64,000 nucleotides of DNA from Isoetes taiwanensis (Eukaryota > Streptophyta > Lycopodiopsida > Isoetales > Isoetaceae): positions 8,108,575-8,172,574 of the forward strand of contig JAJEKV010000056.1 of the NCBI GenBank assembly GCA_021234155.1. Direction: 5' to 3'. Under the pieces are notes generated by a model, which was given only the letters and a program-made list of their open reading frames with translations, searched no databases and was not told the origin of the DNA. A program made the translations under genes and the position numbers. Shown here in pieces: positions 24,090 to 36,429 of this stretch; within the stretch, counting starts at the first letter, position 1; each line of letters opens with the position of its first letter.

Positions 24090-25420
24090 ATCATGAGATG
24101 TATGTGCTAGATAGTGGAGCTGAGAGAAACATAATCAAATCAGCAGACAAGTTAAAGTCGATCTAGAACAAAATGTAGTGAATCTAGAAAATATATCTTG
24201 TGTTCATGAGATTGTGAAAACCGTAATATCCATAAATCAATTGGTTGACTCAGGGTATAAGGTCTGCTTTGAGAAGCACTATTTTAAAGTTCTTTTTTAA
24301 AAGTGAAGTTTTTAGCAAGATGAGTGGGAAATTTATTTGGCTTTCATAATAATGATGTGGCAAGATGTGTCAATGCAGTTTCATTACCATCTGCAAGGGT
24401 TTGGCATGAACAATTAGCACATACACATCAAAATAATATGAGGTTTTTGATTGAAAAAGGAAAACTTGATGCTTCTGTAAATGAGAATAAGCAGTTTACT
24501 TGTTTAGGTTGCAAGTTAGGAAAGCATACCCGCTTGGTTTTTGGAAAATCAAATAGAGCAAAAGCGATTCTTAATATTATTCATACTGACCTTTGTGGTA
24601 CATTAAATGTGAAAAGTCTACATGGAAAAGGAGATATTTTATGATTTTCATTGATGATTATTCCAGAAAGACAAAATGCTACACTCTTAAGACTAAGGAT
24701 CAAGCTTTTCTTGCATTTAAGCAGTTTGAAGCTGAAACGGAAAGGGAGACCAACAAGAAAATCAAGTGTATCAGATCTGATCGTGGTGAAGAGTACCTTA
24801 GGTGAGTTCAAGAAGTATTGTGCAGAAAAGGGAATTAAAAGACAATTAACATGCAGGTACATACTGCTGTATATATTCAAAACAGGATTCCGTTAGCTAG
24901 TTTAGCAGGAAACTTGGTAGAATATTTATGGAATCGACGGGAGGTGACTTATGACAAGTTTAGAGTGTATGGATGTGCAGCCTTTTTTCATGTACCTAAA
25001 GAGCTAAGGAAAATTAGATGATAGAGCCATTAATAAGTGTTACTTAATAAGTGTTACTTAGTCGGATATGATAAGGTCTCGAAGGCATATAAGTTATTTG
25101 ATCCTGCACAAAGGAGGGTCATTGTTAGTAGAGATGTGAACTGTGATGAGAGTGTTCTTTATAGAACTCGAGCTAAGCTAGATGGAGATCAAGAGTGTGA
25201 GATAGAAATAACAAGTAAAAGGGCAAAAGAAAAACTGGAAAATAGCCCTGTTTCAGCACATAAGAAAGACGAAGACATCAATGACTCAGATGATGGAGAT
25301 CATGGTATGAATGAGGAAGTCGATTCAGTCACAGTTTTTATGAACTCAGACAAATTTGATATATATGGAAAAGGTAAACTCCAAATTGATGAAGGAAACC
25401 CTTGTAAACATGACTGTTAA
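24090..25420 (+). pseudogene. Copia protease, GAG-pre-integrase and integrase remnants
   Basis: The aspartic protease active site Asp-Ser-Gly-Ala is visible near 24110-24120. From 24324 the GAG-pre-integrase zinc motif (His...His...CxxC) runs into the integrase core start (His-Thr-Asp), then in another frame the Phe-Ile-Asp-Asp-Tyr-Ser and Arg-Ser-Asp-Arg-Gly-Glu motifs (24593-24805). After a deletion, the later Copia block with a Val-Gly-Tyr-Asp segment and Val-Ser-Arg-Asp-Val motif appears at 25037-25420. At least three frame breaks are present. Confidence 0.8.
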
Positions 25421-25700
25421 GCACCGGAATGGAGGTAGTAACAAGCATGGTGACTGTTAACCCTATTAGATGCACTAACCCTGGAAAACGCGTCCCTAAG
25501 GATAAGGCCGTGAAGAGGTTCTTGGTGAGGAACATTGTTGAGCAGGCAGCCATAAAATCAATAGGTTTCATGCCAGGGCTAGGTTTTATGCTCTGGCAGA
25601 GCCGTAAAAGCAATAGGTTTCAATGGAAAATTTTAGCTGTGTCTAATGCCTTGCCTAAACTCTATTCTAAGATGCAGTATTGAGTAAGCCTCCTCAGATT

Positions 25701-27378
25701 AAGATTCAGATGCAGTATTGCGGATCCGTGAGCCTCCTCAAAGATATACCAGGTGCAAGGTTGAGAGAAGCTGGAGTCGGCCCTTTACATGCAAGACAAG
25801 GTTATGGCAAGTTCAAGGCATCCTCTCTGGATTTTTTTTAGAAGACTTCTTATGAATTAATAATTCCGATCCTTATTCGTAATTTAAGCATCTCCTTAAA
25901 TTCAAAAAAAAAGGAAAATTAAATATGCATGAAAAATATATTGTTCAATGGCTGCAACCTATTTCCAGTTCTGTCTGAATTGTGAAGCCCCACAAAAACA
26001 CAAAAACTTGGCATTCAGTTGATGCTAAGGGTTATTGGTTTTTTACTGAGGATTATTGGTTTTTTATTGGACTATGTTAGTTCAATACATGCATGGTTTC
26101 CCATGCGTTCTGTTGCAGAAGGCAATCTTGCCTATGGGTCTTCTAGAGAACGTGCCCCCTGTCGACAAACAGGGGCGCGGTAGTTGGAGCTCTTGGATAT
26201 GGTCTTCAAAAGGGTTTTGTCATCGGGGGCATTTTGTATTAAAAAAAAAGATTGAAATTTTTTGTTTTGGTGTGTGATGGGATTTGTGATATATTTAATG
26301 GCTTATATGCTATTCATGAACTTACCAATGTTTTTTGAAATTTTTTTTTCCCAAAACAATAAAAAAATGGCGTCTCCCATAACACACCAAAACAAAAATA
26401 CCATTCTAAACTCAACATGAAAAGCCCCTTTAACTGCTTGAATTCCTATCATACCTTGACTAATGATTGAAAAACTATCTATATAAATAATGACCATTAC
26501 AATTTTCTAAACAAATTATTTGTATTACATATTCCACTATGTGGTACACCTACTAAAGGCTTTTAAGAACTATGTCAGATATGATGTACCAAGTTTTGGT
26601 ACTCTATACTGCTTCTTCTTCTTCTTCTTAACGTTGCATACTTTTCTTTCCAGGCATTAGATAATATCCATCCATCTATCTTTTACTTGCTCAATCTCTT
26701 CATTTTGTCTCAATGTAAATTTCTTCGTCAAGGTGTCCATTTAAAAATCCGGTATGTACAAAAATTCAGAGTATTTTTAACACTAGAGTCGTCACATGAT
26801 GTACCAAAAAGGGTGCATTTGCACTGTTTGCTTTGAAATTCATATAAAATTAAAGGTTCAATAAGCAGTCAAATCCTTCTTATATGTTAATATATAGCAG
26901 TCATATTGCATGGGAAAAATACCTAAAAATCTATTGGTCCCCGTTTATGACAGTTACACTTAGGTGAACGCAAGGGGGTCAAGTCTGTTTTGCTTTATGT
27001 TTAGATAAAGTAAAACTGTCTCAGTAAGAAGATTTTTATGATTTTTTTCATTATTTTTGTATTTTTCTTCACGAGTTAGAGAGTAAAATACAAAAAACTG
27101 CATCTTAATCCGAGATCTGAAAAGGGAGATAGGGTTGTTTGAATATGACAGGGTCAAAACTGTTGTTTGTCTTCTGTGAACCAATACTGGTTTCCAGAAA
27201 GCTGTTCCCAAATCAAATCTCTAACTTTTATAAGGAAATGAATTTTGACCTAAAATTTCGAATATAAGTGGTAAACAACTTGCTTTATCTAAGAAAAATG
27301 TCCGTTAGCCTTAATGATGAAGTTTTGATTTTCTTTTATTTTTTCATTTACAAGTGACTGATAACTTATGTGTATATA
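25701..27378. other. AT-rich intergenic DNA without a gene
   Basis: No coding region supported. Contains one short inverted-repeat structure at 26258-26398. Confidence 0.5.
26258..26398. repeat. short inverted-repeat (MITE- or hairpin-like) structure
   Basis: Bases 26258-26282 are an inverted copy of 26375-26398 with one or two mismatches (arms contain GTTTTGGTGTGT), with about 92 bases between. It could be a very small foldback element. Confidence 0.7.
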
Positions 27379-27404
27379 GGAAGGAAGGAAGGAAGGAAGG
27401 AAGG
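27379..27404. repeat. (GGAA)n microsatellite, 3' tail of LINE copy C
   Basis: About six and a half GGAA units abut the 3' end of the LINE; read in the element's direction this is (TTCC)n. It occupies the place where other copies of the family have (TATTC)n or (TTC)n. Confidence 0.85.
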
Positions 27405-27619
27405 TACTTTTATCGTCCACGGAGACCAATCGGTCTATGGGACCCAATACAAAAACGCAGCAAGCGGATTACTGCCCGGATTAAAAAACCCCCGCCCCGA
27501 AGGGTTTTCGAGGGAAAAACCGTGGCAGCAATCAGCCTGCTGACAAACTAACATACAAAATGCAGAAACACCCAAATATATCTGATCATGCACCGCACCC
27601 ATGATGCCTAATCAGCGAA

Positions 27620-28265
27620 AGCAGCCAAAGGGGCAAAGGTGACCTCGGCAGGTCCGATACCTCGAATGTACGACCTGTGGCACGATCGGCGGTGTGTTCA
27701 TCAGCAAATGTAAGGGCAAGTCCGGCCGTACTAAGGGGCGTGATATCGCCCGGACTGACCAACGCCGGGCAACTCGAAAGTGTGAGACTCATCCTCAATG
27801 GCACCGTTTTGATAGCACCGACAGGCACGCCCCGGGCGGGCTCCCCAATCCACCCGCCTGGCCTCGATCGCGAAGATGATGGGCACCCGTATGCGAATGG
27901 AGGCAATGAGTCTCAGCGCTTTTTAGGGGCACTGGGAACGCAGTAGAGCTGTGGGCCCGGGCTAACACTCGGGTTGATGTGCTCCCCTGTAATGGGCCGT
28001 TTTGACCTGCTCTAGAGCGCCGGGGTCCCGAGAGCTTGCCAAGGAAACAAGCGTCTAGGTACTCCCGCAGGCTGTCATGATCGGCCGCTGTGTCCACCTG
28101 CACGCATCTGTGCTCCTGCATGTTCCATCTGGCAAACCATTGATCTCTCTTACCCCTCCAACAGGCCCTAAGCTGCGGACTCATTGCCACGGTGTAAGCC
28201 GGTGCGGAGCCGAGCATCACCCATAGTAACCACTTTCGAAAAAATAGGCGCGATGTGTCTATCAA
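27620..28265 (-). pseudogene. LINE copy C: C-terminal ORF2 region
   Basis: Frames 28265-27795 and 27906-27586 encode pieces matching the C-terminal part in copies A, B and D, including the Trp-Asn-Met-Gln-Glu-His-Arg-Cys block. The zinc-knuckle part falls across frame changes near 27800. Confidence 0.7.
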
Positions 28266-28329
28266 GGGCTGCCTATTTGGCGGGTAAGAATCCGATTTCG
28301 CAGCGAGAATCGATAGGGAACGAAGGTTT

Positions 28330-29900
28330 CACCCCAAGTGCCCGTGCAAAAATGCCTTACACCTGCTCCAAGTCATTCCATGTCGCCAAAGAGACGCAGG
28401 GCCCCAAACCTTGACCCGTCTGAAGGGCCGGGCTCGACCGGTGCGGAGCAGATGTGACCGATGGCCCCAATCATAGAGCTCACCACAGGATCTGTTGTTC
28501 TCGCATGGCATAAAGCGCTTTCAAAAATTGCATCACCCATAGCGGATAGACGCCTCCCGGCCCAGAAGCGAGGAAGGGAACTCCACCCCTAGATACTTGT
28601 AGGTGGGCGTGGCGTCCCAGTGCAGTCCCCGATATGTGAGTGCGGGGAGGCATGGGGTGACGTGAAGAGGATATGAGAACCACCCGGTCTTGGCGATTCA
28701 CGCAGCGCATGTCCGTGAGCCCCACGTAATATGTCTAGGGCATCCAGTGAGATCGCATAGCAGGGGGTGTGGGCCAAAGAAGCCAACATCGCCCGCGATA
28801 CATGAGCCGGGCGGATGACACGGTGCAAAAGATGTATGCCATCCCCCCATGCTCGCAGAAAGCGGGGCTCTAACCGATCAATGTAGAGGCCAAAAAGTGT
28901 TGGCGAGAGGGGGCAACCCCTGGGACCCGATACTCATTGGTGAATGCTTGGCCCGTCGGGGCGCATCCCCGCCAAAACAACTCTCATACAACTTTGATAT
29001 GGCATTCTCGCGACATGTGGCGGGCCCCGGTTGATGCGATCTAGCCCACGCTTTTTCCCGGGGGAACCGTGATCAAAAGCCTTCAAGAAAGTCCACAAAG
29101 CAAAGCAATACAAGTCCCGCCGATGATTCCCTACTGTCTTCAATCATTGCCCGCGGTGTAAAGATATGGTCAATCATTGAGTGGCGGGGTCTAAAGCCTT
29201 CCTGTGTGAGGGCTCGCACATCTGTTGCCTCCGCCTGGCGGGTCAACCGCCGCCGAGAATGCCGACCAGCGGTTTGGCAAAATCGAAGCTGATCACGATC
29301 GTCCCGTAATTGGCGGACGGTGTGGGTCGCCCGCCTTGTGAATGGGAACAACCCTCGCTTGTGGTCCATTGTCTGGGGAGACCTTCCCGCAATGCTCGTT
29401 GGAACGGGGTAGTGAGGACCGGCACAAGCGGGCCGCCCCGCCCATTTGAGTAACTTCGCCACGCATACCATCGAGGTCACCGCCTTCCCATTAGCCGGCC
29501 GTTCTGCAGGCCCTCCTCAACATCCTCCTCCACGAGAACCAATGGGGGGCCATCCCAGGTATGGGCGTCTGGCGTCCCTGGCGGGTCATAGAGCCGCAAT
29601 CGCCGTTCCCCTTTGCGGGTGTGATGTCCCTCAGAGGGCCGGGCTGGCCTCAAGCACTCTAGCGCCAAAAGGTTCGAGGATGAGTGTCCAGCAGGGGCGA
29701 ACATCTCCCCCGATGCACGGCAAGGTACCGCGCCTTTGTCTCCTCCTTCCGGATGGGCGCGATGCGTATGGTGGCCTGCAAAGCGGGTACTGGATCCGAA
29801 TGTGGACGGAGCTGCCGCTATGCGTTCTTTACTCTCGCATCAAACCATGATTTACGCTGGAATGTTGTTGACCCCGGCGGGCGGGAGGTTCGAAAAGCAC
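28330..29900 (-). pseudogene. LINE copy C: reverse transcriptase region
   Basis: Position and short peptide matches to copy B (for example a Leu-Leu-Lys-Trp block at 29480-29420 and a Phe-Asp-His/Ala-Phe-Asp-type palm motif near 29080) identify the RT. No frame longer than about 135 codons survives, so the domain is frameshifted repeatedly. Confidence 0.7.
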
Positions 29901-30294
29901 ATGTCCGCCGTGCATCCCGTAATAGCTAAGTCACCGCTAGTGCATCTGTTGCTCTAGTGTGGAGGTCCTTGAAATTACTTGGAGGTGTCCATGAGCATCT
30001 GGGCGTAGTCCTCTCGCACTGCTCATAATCTAGTCTCAAGCGGGGCGAGGGGCTGGCATAGTGGGGGTTCTCGCGGCTTGCCAAACCAAGTCCAAATAAA
30101 GTGGGAGGTGATCTCGAAGTCGACCTCCTCATCCCGACCGTCTGTGCCCACCCTAAAACGACCGACGACGAGATGCATATCTTGGCGCAACTACGAAAGC
30201 ACATAGTCCACCACACTAGACCCTCCCCCCTGATTGTCCTGTCTGCATGTGCACTTGCGAGAATCGGGCCACTATGACAGGCCATTGCAAATTA

Positions 30295-30921
30295 TCAAGT
30301 CAAAAATACCACATAGGAGCAATTGTTCCATGGCAAAGCGAAAGTGACCCGGCCGTCATCCGATCCTCGTGGCGGGTTGCTTCTGCGGGCGAGCTGCAGG
30401 ACATCGTCGGCCGAGGGGTCAAGTCGCATGGGCTGCTCTACTCCCGTCGGCAGTGCATTGAAGTCGCCAAGAAGGACGACCCTACCCAACTGCTGGTGCT
30501 GCTGTATGTCATCATATAGATCGACATAAGGATCCATCCTATCCGCATCGGGGTGGCTGCGATAGAAGGTGCTCTCTGCGTGAGGGAAATAACAGCGGCC
30601 CAGAAAAAGAGGGTTGCCACTGGTATTATGCACACGAACCCACAAGTACCGGTTGTGTTCTGGTCTGTTTTCCTGGAGGGTAAAATAAATGTGCCAAGGT
30701 TGTCCCAGAGTAGCAAGCCACTCCACCATGACCCCCTGTCCTGTGCATGTATTGAAGACCGAGAAATGTTGGTAACCCGGCAGATCGTAGCTCAGGCTCA
30801 AAGATGCTCCCATGTCTCCATGAGAAAGATGAGAACCATATCGGCTGCCACGGAGTTCGAGACTGTCCCCCTTCTGCCAAGGGAAGCCTCGACAATTCCA
30901 TGAGACCACCCGGAGGCACAA
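30295..30921 (-). CDS. LINE copy C: endonuclease domain of ORF2
   Basis: An open frame of 208 codons starting with a Val-Val-Ser-Trp-Asn-Cys-Arg-Gly-Phe motif, the classical start of the APE-like LINE endonuclease. A Gly-Asp-Phe-Asn-Ala-Leu-Pro motif about 150 residues in supplies the metal-binding Asp/Asn pair. This domain nicks the target to prime reverse transcription. A distal His motif would lie beyond the frame break near 30295. It is the N-terminal domain of a broken ORF2, not a free-standing gene. Confidence 0.8.
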   Translation of the reverse strand: MCLRVVSWNCRGFPWQKGDSLELRGSRYGSHLSHGDMGASLSLSYDLPGYQHFSVFNTCTGQGVMVEWLATLGQPWHIYFTLQENRPEHNRYLWVRVHNTSGNPLFLGRCYFPHAESTFYRSHPDADRMDPYVDLYDDIQQHQQLGRVVLLGDFNALPTGVEQPMRLDPSADDVLQLARRSNPPRGSDDGRVTFALPWNNCSYVVFLT

Positions 30922-31120
30922 TTCCTATTTGTCAGCAGGGATGGTATGCGCGCACCGAGTCAGCGGGGAGGACGGGAAGCAGAGGGCTGAAGGAGAAGTA
31001 GATGGATGGAGGCAAAGATGTGGCTAAGAAGGCATGGGTCGTGAGGGAGCAGGAGTAGGAGCAGGAGAAGGGGGGGCCGTGGTAGGAGAAGCGGCAGGGG
31101 GCCACGTGCGGTGCGGTTAG

Positions 31121-32538
31121 TCATGGGTCCGCAGCGAAGTAGCGGTGTCGGAAAATGTGCATCCCGGCTCGAACCAATCCCCTGCGGCACTTCGGTGGCG
31201 AATGCCTCGATCGACAAGCTCTGTGGCGTGCCTCCTGTTGCACGGGTGTGAGGTCCCGGTCCACGTACAGGGATGTCCCCTTCAGCATCTGGCCCTGGCG
31301 CAAGATGGCATCACGCACCTGTGCATCCGCAACCGTGAATATGACAATGCGGTCACGGCCCGGGCGCTGAGCCCCATGACGGGCTGCTCGAGAAATGTGA
31401 ACTGGCCCCGGGAATGTCATCCGATCGAGAATGTGTGTTCGGATGTTGTGGGCGAGACTCTCCCCCTGCTGTTCCGGCATGCCTCGAACTACCAGATTGT
31501 GGCCTCTCCGCCTGCGCTCCTGGAGTTCCGGCTGCCTCTGGTCAAAAGGTGGGCGAGGGCCGAGTCCCGGCCGGGGGTGGTGGTGGTGGCCGGGATGGCG
31601 TGGAGTGGCCGGAGGGCGGGGTATTGTAGCGCGGGCCCTGGCCGCCGGGCGTGGAGGCTGCGGGGGGTAGCGGTCTGGCCGAGCCGGCCCCCTGTGGAAG
31701 TCGGGAGCGAGCTCTTGCGTGGCATGCCGCCGCTGGCCATCTCCCCGCCTGCACTGTGTGCAGCTGACTATGAACTCCCTAAGTAGGAGACCCGGGCTCG
31801 CCTATGGATGGTTGCCCGCAACCCCTAGAGCCTGTGCTCGAGTAGCGAGCGTGCTCGAGCCCCAAAGACACTCCGCATCGAGGGTCGGGCTTGCTGTTCT
31901 GATCTTACTCTGAAGATCCCGGCCGGAACCGGCCGCTCAAGAAGAGCAACCTCCACTGGCAGGGCGTCGGCTGGTGGCCGCCTCCACCTCTCGACCGGGG
32001 CCGAGACACCGCGGACCATCGCCTCCAGATGATTGGCCCTCCCCTCCTGGTCATGGTGTCGAGTGATGAAACGAGTCTAGGGTGCCCGCATGTCGGCCGA
32101 CCTCCCCGCCGCCCGTTGCTGCCGAAGTGTGCGGGCCAAGGCCATCTTCCACACGCAGCGACATCGGGTCTCCGCACTGCGGATGCGGTTCTTCTCGACC
32201 ACCATTTGCCTTTTGAGCACATGGGATGCCGAGGACTCCATCTCCACTGTCATGCCAGCCAGGCGGGCACTGTTAGCCTCAATACGAGCACTGTTAGCCT
32301 CCACTCCCGCTTTGACATGGCTCCAATTCTCTGCCGAGGCAGGAGTTCCTATGTGGTCTGAGCAATCAATCCCTTCCGGCCGGGCTGGCCTCGCTGAGGG
32401 GGCCTTAGCCTTAGCCCGAGCCTCCTTCATGGAGGATGACTCTCCCCTGTCCATGATGGCTGATCGGGACCGTTTGTGCGGCGGCCCCTCGCCTTGGGTT
32501 TCCCAGGCCGGCCCAGCTTCTGTGGCCATGACTTTCAA
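31121..32538 (-). pseudogene. LINE copy C: ORF1 protein
   Basis: The frame 32538-32077 encodes a charged, coiled-coil-like N-terminal segment (repeats of Glu-Ala-Asn-Ser-Ala-Arg). The frame 31480-31121 encodes the RRM/C-terminal region with Met-Leu-Lys-Gly-Thr-Ser-Leu-Tyr, then Asp-Leu-Thr and a basic Glu-Ala-Arg-His-Arg stretch, typical of ORF1 RNA-binding proteins. A GC-rich Pro/Arg linker between them is frame-broken. Confidence 0.7.
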
Positions 32539-33649
32539 AGTTTGAGGGGTCTCTGGCTGCGGAAAGGGTGCTTAGAATCCAATTTGGGGACTCAAAAATG
32601 CGGGCAGAGCACCTTTTGGGGGTGTGGCCACAAAAACCCTAGCACACAGCCCGGAAAAGTGCAGATTTGAGCACTGAAACAAAGACAAGCATGCAGCTAT
32701 CATACACCGCTGGAAAGCTCTCTGAACCAGCTTTCCAACAAGCCCAAGCACATGAAAATCTGACACCGGATGTGAGAGATACAGTCTGTCGAAGTGTCTA
32801 CCAGTTGCCACAGAGAGGGCAAAGCGGCAAAAAGGGTGGGCAATGATTCAAATTCATCCTCCAAAAGTTCATATTATGAAAGGTTGCCATAATATAGAAT
32901 CACTTTGAAAACAAACACGTTAAAAAAGCACAGCGTTTGTTCATAAAAAATCAAGAAAGGTTTGTTTTCCTGGGACCGTTACTGGTCCACCTTCTTTTTA
33001 AAATTAAGACCTCCCTCATCTTAATCGATTTCAGTTCCAATTGTGGGATATAAGCACCTCATGAACCACTCTATTCATTAAAAATATTCAATGCCCATTA
33101 TCTTGAGGTTTAGAGTAAACTTTCTAGTGTCCATTCCAAGTTATCTGTTAGATTATGCATTCCATGGATTTCATAAACCTATGCATTGAATGGTGAACTC
33201 AAAACTTATATTTTCAAACTTCTCAAGTTGTGGAAGTAATGCAAAAGAATGAAGAACAAATATAAAAAGCTATAACTATGAAAAATAAAGGTAGACTACT
33301 ATGTTTGTTTCCTACTGTTGGTCCACATGGCTTAGGATCATTCAAAAAGCCAGAATATCATCATCTTAATTGGTTTTAAACTCGTCTTAAGAATATATAT
33401 AGATTCCATGTATAGTATTTTATTTGAAAAATTTAGATGTTTGCTAGAATTGCCTTATTTAATGGTAATGTTGAAGCACAAGCAAATTGAACCTATATGA
33501 ATCTCCACTCATTCTTCCAAAAATTATGTTAGAGAAGGTAGAAAATCATCATATCATTGTATAAGTGACAAATGAACAACAAATAGAATTTGTAATGATA
33601 CTTTAAGAGATATACTTCTATACCTAATTCATCTAATTGTGGACCATAA

Positions 33650-34130
33650 CGGTCCTTGCCTATTTATATTCATGTCTACATATAGTAGTGTTATTTTTAA
33701 CATCAAATTGGAGATCTATGTTGCCAATGAAGCTTAAGTCCATAAAAATTATAGTCTATCATGAAAGACAAGCTAAAGTTACTATTATTATACCTAAAAT
33801 AGGAACTCCTAAGTAGCAAACACGTGTCCTGAGTTTATGATAGTAAAAAATAAGAAGATTTCATCATATGTTTTGCACTAAGACGATACAAACTATATTT
33901 TGAACATGTATCACATGTTTTGTCAATCATGAGAAAAAGAATGTTATCTTGCTTTAAAATATAGCAAGCCTAAGTACAAACTAGAAATAGTCCATTTCTA
34001 TTTTAAATCAAATCTTCTATATAATGTGTTACTTTTCACATAAAATTCATGCCTATGTTGCCAAGCAAGGGCCACATTCATTAAAAAAATATTGCCTATC
34101 ATAAAAGATGAGTTTTTTGTACTATTACCT
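33650..34130. repeat. degenerate tandem repeat, period about 350 bp
   Basis: Segments around 33670-33800 and 34015-34145 share order and wording of several blocks (CTATGTTGCCAA, then CTATCAT-AAAGA, then ACTATTA), with many differences. It looks like an old tandem duplication. Confidence 0.5.
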
Positions 34131-34797
34131 TAACTAAGCTCCAATTTTGTGTACTGACAACCACTTCTAAATATAAAGAATACATAGTTATTCACCATAT
34201 TTAAGTTGATAAAATTCTTTATGTATATATACGTGGAATGTATGAAATGCATCATTTATTGCCCATAGAAAGCTTATATATGAGTTTAGTTACACCATTT
34301 TTGTTCTATTTTTATCCTGGATTATGTGTCAAATCTTCTTTCATGAAAATTAAGATCAAAGCGACTTATGGAGAATTCAAAAAATTATTGGATTATAGCT
34401 CTTAGAGTTGACAACTTATGGCCACAAGTCTTACGTCGAAACTTGTTATAATAAAGGAGAAACAATTCACAACCTCAAACAACTTTTTTGAGCTAAATAT
34501 GGTTTGACGACTTCATATGATGTCATCTAATAGCAGCGAAACATGAAAACATGCAAATCAACATGTTTTATAATAAAACATCAATTACTTTCAATTTTAG
34601 AAACGTTTGGGCCCCTTTATGCTAGAAAGTTTAGAAAATGCAGTTCTGGCCTGGCGTAAAAACTGCTGAATTCTATAAGGTTTGGGCAATCACCACAACA
34701 TATCAGTAAATTCATTGGGCATGAAATTCTCCATAGCCATAAAGAATCATGAAGATTCCAAAAGTGGTGGTATCTTATAAAATGGAAATTTCTCTTG

Positions 34798-34890
34798 TTA
34801 GATATCTGGGTTTAAGTGGCAGAGGTATGCTGGACCAATTCTGGTGGATGAACCCAGGATAGTTCCAGTAACAACTCTAGTGTTAAATCT
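34798..34890 (-). pseudogene. relict related to the coding end at 2-178
   Basis: The minus strand here resembles plus-strand bases 20-115, sharing TTAACACTAGA and CTCTGCCACTTAAACCCA blocks and a readable Cys-His-Leu-Asn-Pro peptide. The upstream frame (to 35085) does not continue the similarity, so it is a fragment. Confidence 0.55.
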
Positions 34891-35547
34891 AGATATGCTA
34901 CAACAGTCAATAATGCTAATTGATGTCATTTTAGTTGTTGAATGGGCTAAATCACACATCAACCAAGCAAAGGAACATGTGAGGTTCTGACAAAACCAAG
35001 TCACAATCAATAATATAGTGGAAGTCACACGAGCACAGAAAATATTCTTATTTTCTGCTTTATTGATTTCAGAAGCATTTGACACACTACCTACTAGAGG
35101 TATTCAAAAGCTTAAAAGGATTAGATAGTAAGATTTTCTGGAAAGTTAAGGCAAAAAAAAACAAAGGAACAGGGTAGAGGACATAAGGACATTGAGACGT
35201 GATATATGGCAACTAGCACTGAACGGTTATTATGGCTAGAAGCTTGGGCCTAAGCACATCAAAATCATGGTGAAATAAGATGAAAATTTTGATCAGACAC
35301 TTCCACACAAAAGAGCTAATAGTCAACAACAGTTATACTCTAAGAGACATGAATGATCCCACTGGAAGTGTTAGCAACAAAAAGGGCGACACCATTTATA
35401 GTGTAAATATGACAAATAAAACAGAGAACAAACTAGTTGTCAATAAGGAGGCTAAGGAAGAAGAAGGGGATGGAAAGTAGAGTAACAAGATGTGTGGAAC
35501 AATTGGGGCTCACGGACACGATAAGAGAAGACATAGAAGATATTAAG

Positions 35548-35665
35548 TGGAAGATGGACCTAAGCTCAATACCAAGGGATACAGTAGGGTCGCAAGGTTG
35601 CAAGAGTGGAAAATGGACCTAGGCTCAATACCAAGGGTTATAGTAGGGTCGCAAGGTTGCAAGAG
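35548..35665. repeat. 59-bp tandem duplication
   Basis: Bases 35548-35606 are repeated at 35607-35665 with about four mismatches; both copies contain TAGGGTCGCAAGGTTGCAAG. Confidence 0.9.
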
Positions 35666-36429
35666 CAGCCGAAAGGATTTTATAGGAGCATGAATCTAGA
35701 ATGAAAATGTTTGGGACCTGAGAATGCAAGAACCAGATACGTGCAAAAGATTGAATCCTTACTAGTTCTTCACAAAAGACAAGGCTTTTCTTGACACAAG
35801 GTTTTTCAATCCTAAGCTAGGAAAGACGGTAATAATAAAAATTATTTAAATAAATGAAATTAGCTTAGAACCCCATCAGAACGGTTTGGTGTGCTAAGTC
35901 GAAAATTTTAATTCGCAGTGAGGGGATTTTTTGAAATTTAAAGCACGTCACAATTTTTAGAATAAAAGAAATACAAAATCCCATTACCCAAATCAAAACA
36001 AGCTAGGCAAAAACCTCAACAAAAGGAAAAAAAAAAAATTGGTTAGCTTGTTAAAAGAAACCTAATATCCACAGATAATTCCTACAACCACTTTAATGGA
36101 GGAGGGTCGACTAAGTTTTTGTATTCATTTTAGTGGGTTTGATACAATCGTCGGTGGGCCATGAAAATAGGTCCACAGACTTATAGCTTATAATCCATTC
36201 AGCTTGGGCGCATAGCATTGCCAAATGCTTTTTAGCACATTTAAGCGACGAGCGATCACACACTAGTTCATTGTTGCACAATTGCTTTCTTTTCCTGATC
36301 CCTTGACTTTTGCATTTGATACACAAACAATGAATAACGAGTGGCCACACTAGCTCATTGTGCAATTGCACTCTTTTTCTGATCCGTTATACGTACAATA
36401 ATGTACAATGGCCTGAATGTATACATATG

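Larger units (their letters stand above)
23140..25700 (+). mobile_element. broken Ty1/Copia retrotransposon
   Basis: A plus-strand Copia relic with gag, zinc knuckles, protease, pre-integrase and integrase parts in canonical order, but with the reverse transcriptase and RNase H largely or wholly missing. A primer-binding-site-like sequence (TGATATCAGAGC near 23143, close to the common Copia site complementary to initiator tRNA-Met) directly precedes the gag ATG, so the 5' LTR should end just before it. I could not identify paired LTRs. Frameshifts and deletions occur in gag, between protease and integrase, and inside integrase. Confidence 0.85.
27379..32560 (-). mobile_element. LINE copy C, about full length, GC-rich
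   Basis: A minus-strand LINE of about 5.2 kb with ORF1, endonuclease, reverse transcriptase, C-terminal region and 3' UTR in order. The 3' UTR matches copies A, B and D. Its base composition is strikingly GC-rich with many CpG sites, unlike the AT-rich surroundings and unlike copies A and B. Frames are broken by small indels in the RT and C-terminal regions, so it is probably inactive. The GC-rich block is thus a retroelement and not bacterial DNA. The 5' boundary near 32560 is approximate. Confidence 0.85.
32561..36429. other. AT-rich intergenic DNA, mostly old repeats
   Basis: No gene is recognised between LINE C and the BIG gene. It holds a degenerate tandem repeat (33650-34130), the relict of the window-edge gene (34798-34890) and a 59-bp tandem duplication (35548-35665). 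The BIG terminator or polyadenylation region lies in the last few hundred bases. Confidence 0.5.

Noticed and set aside
27400-32560. GC-rich block with many overlapping ORFs as possible bacterial DNA (transfer or contamination)
   Set aside because: It carries a LINE endonuclease, ORF1 and 3' UTR homologous to AT-rich LINE copies elsewhere in the window; the many ORFs are an effect of GC-richness.
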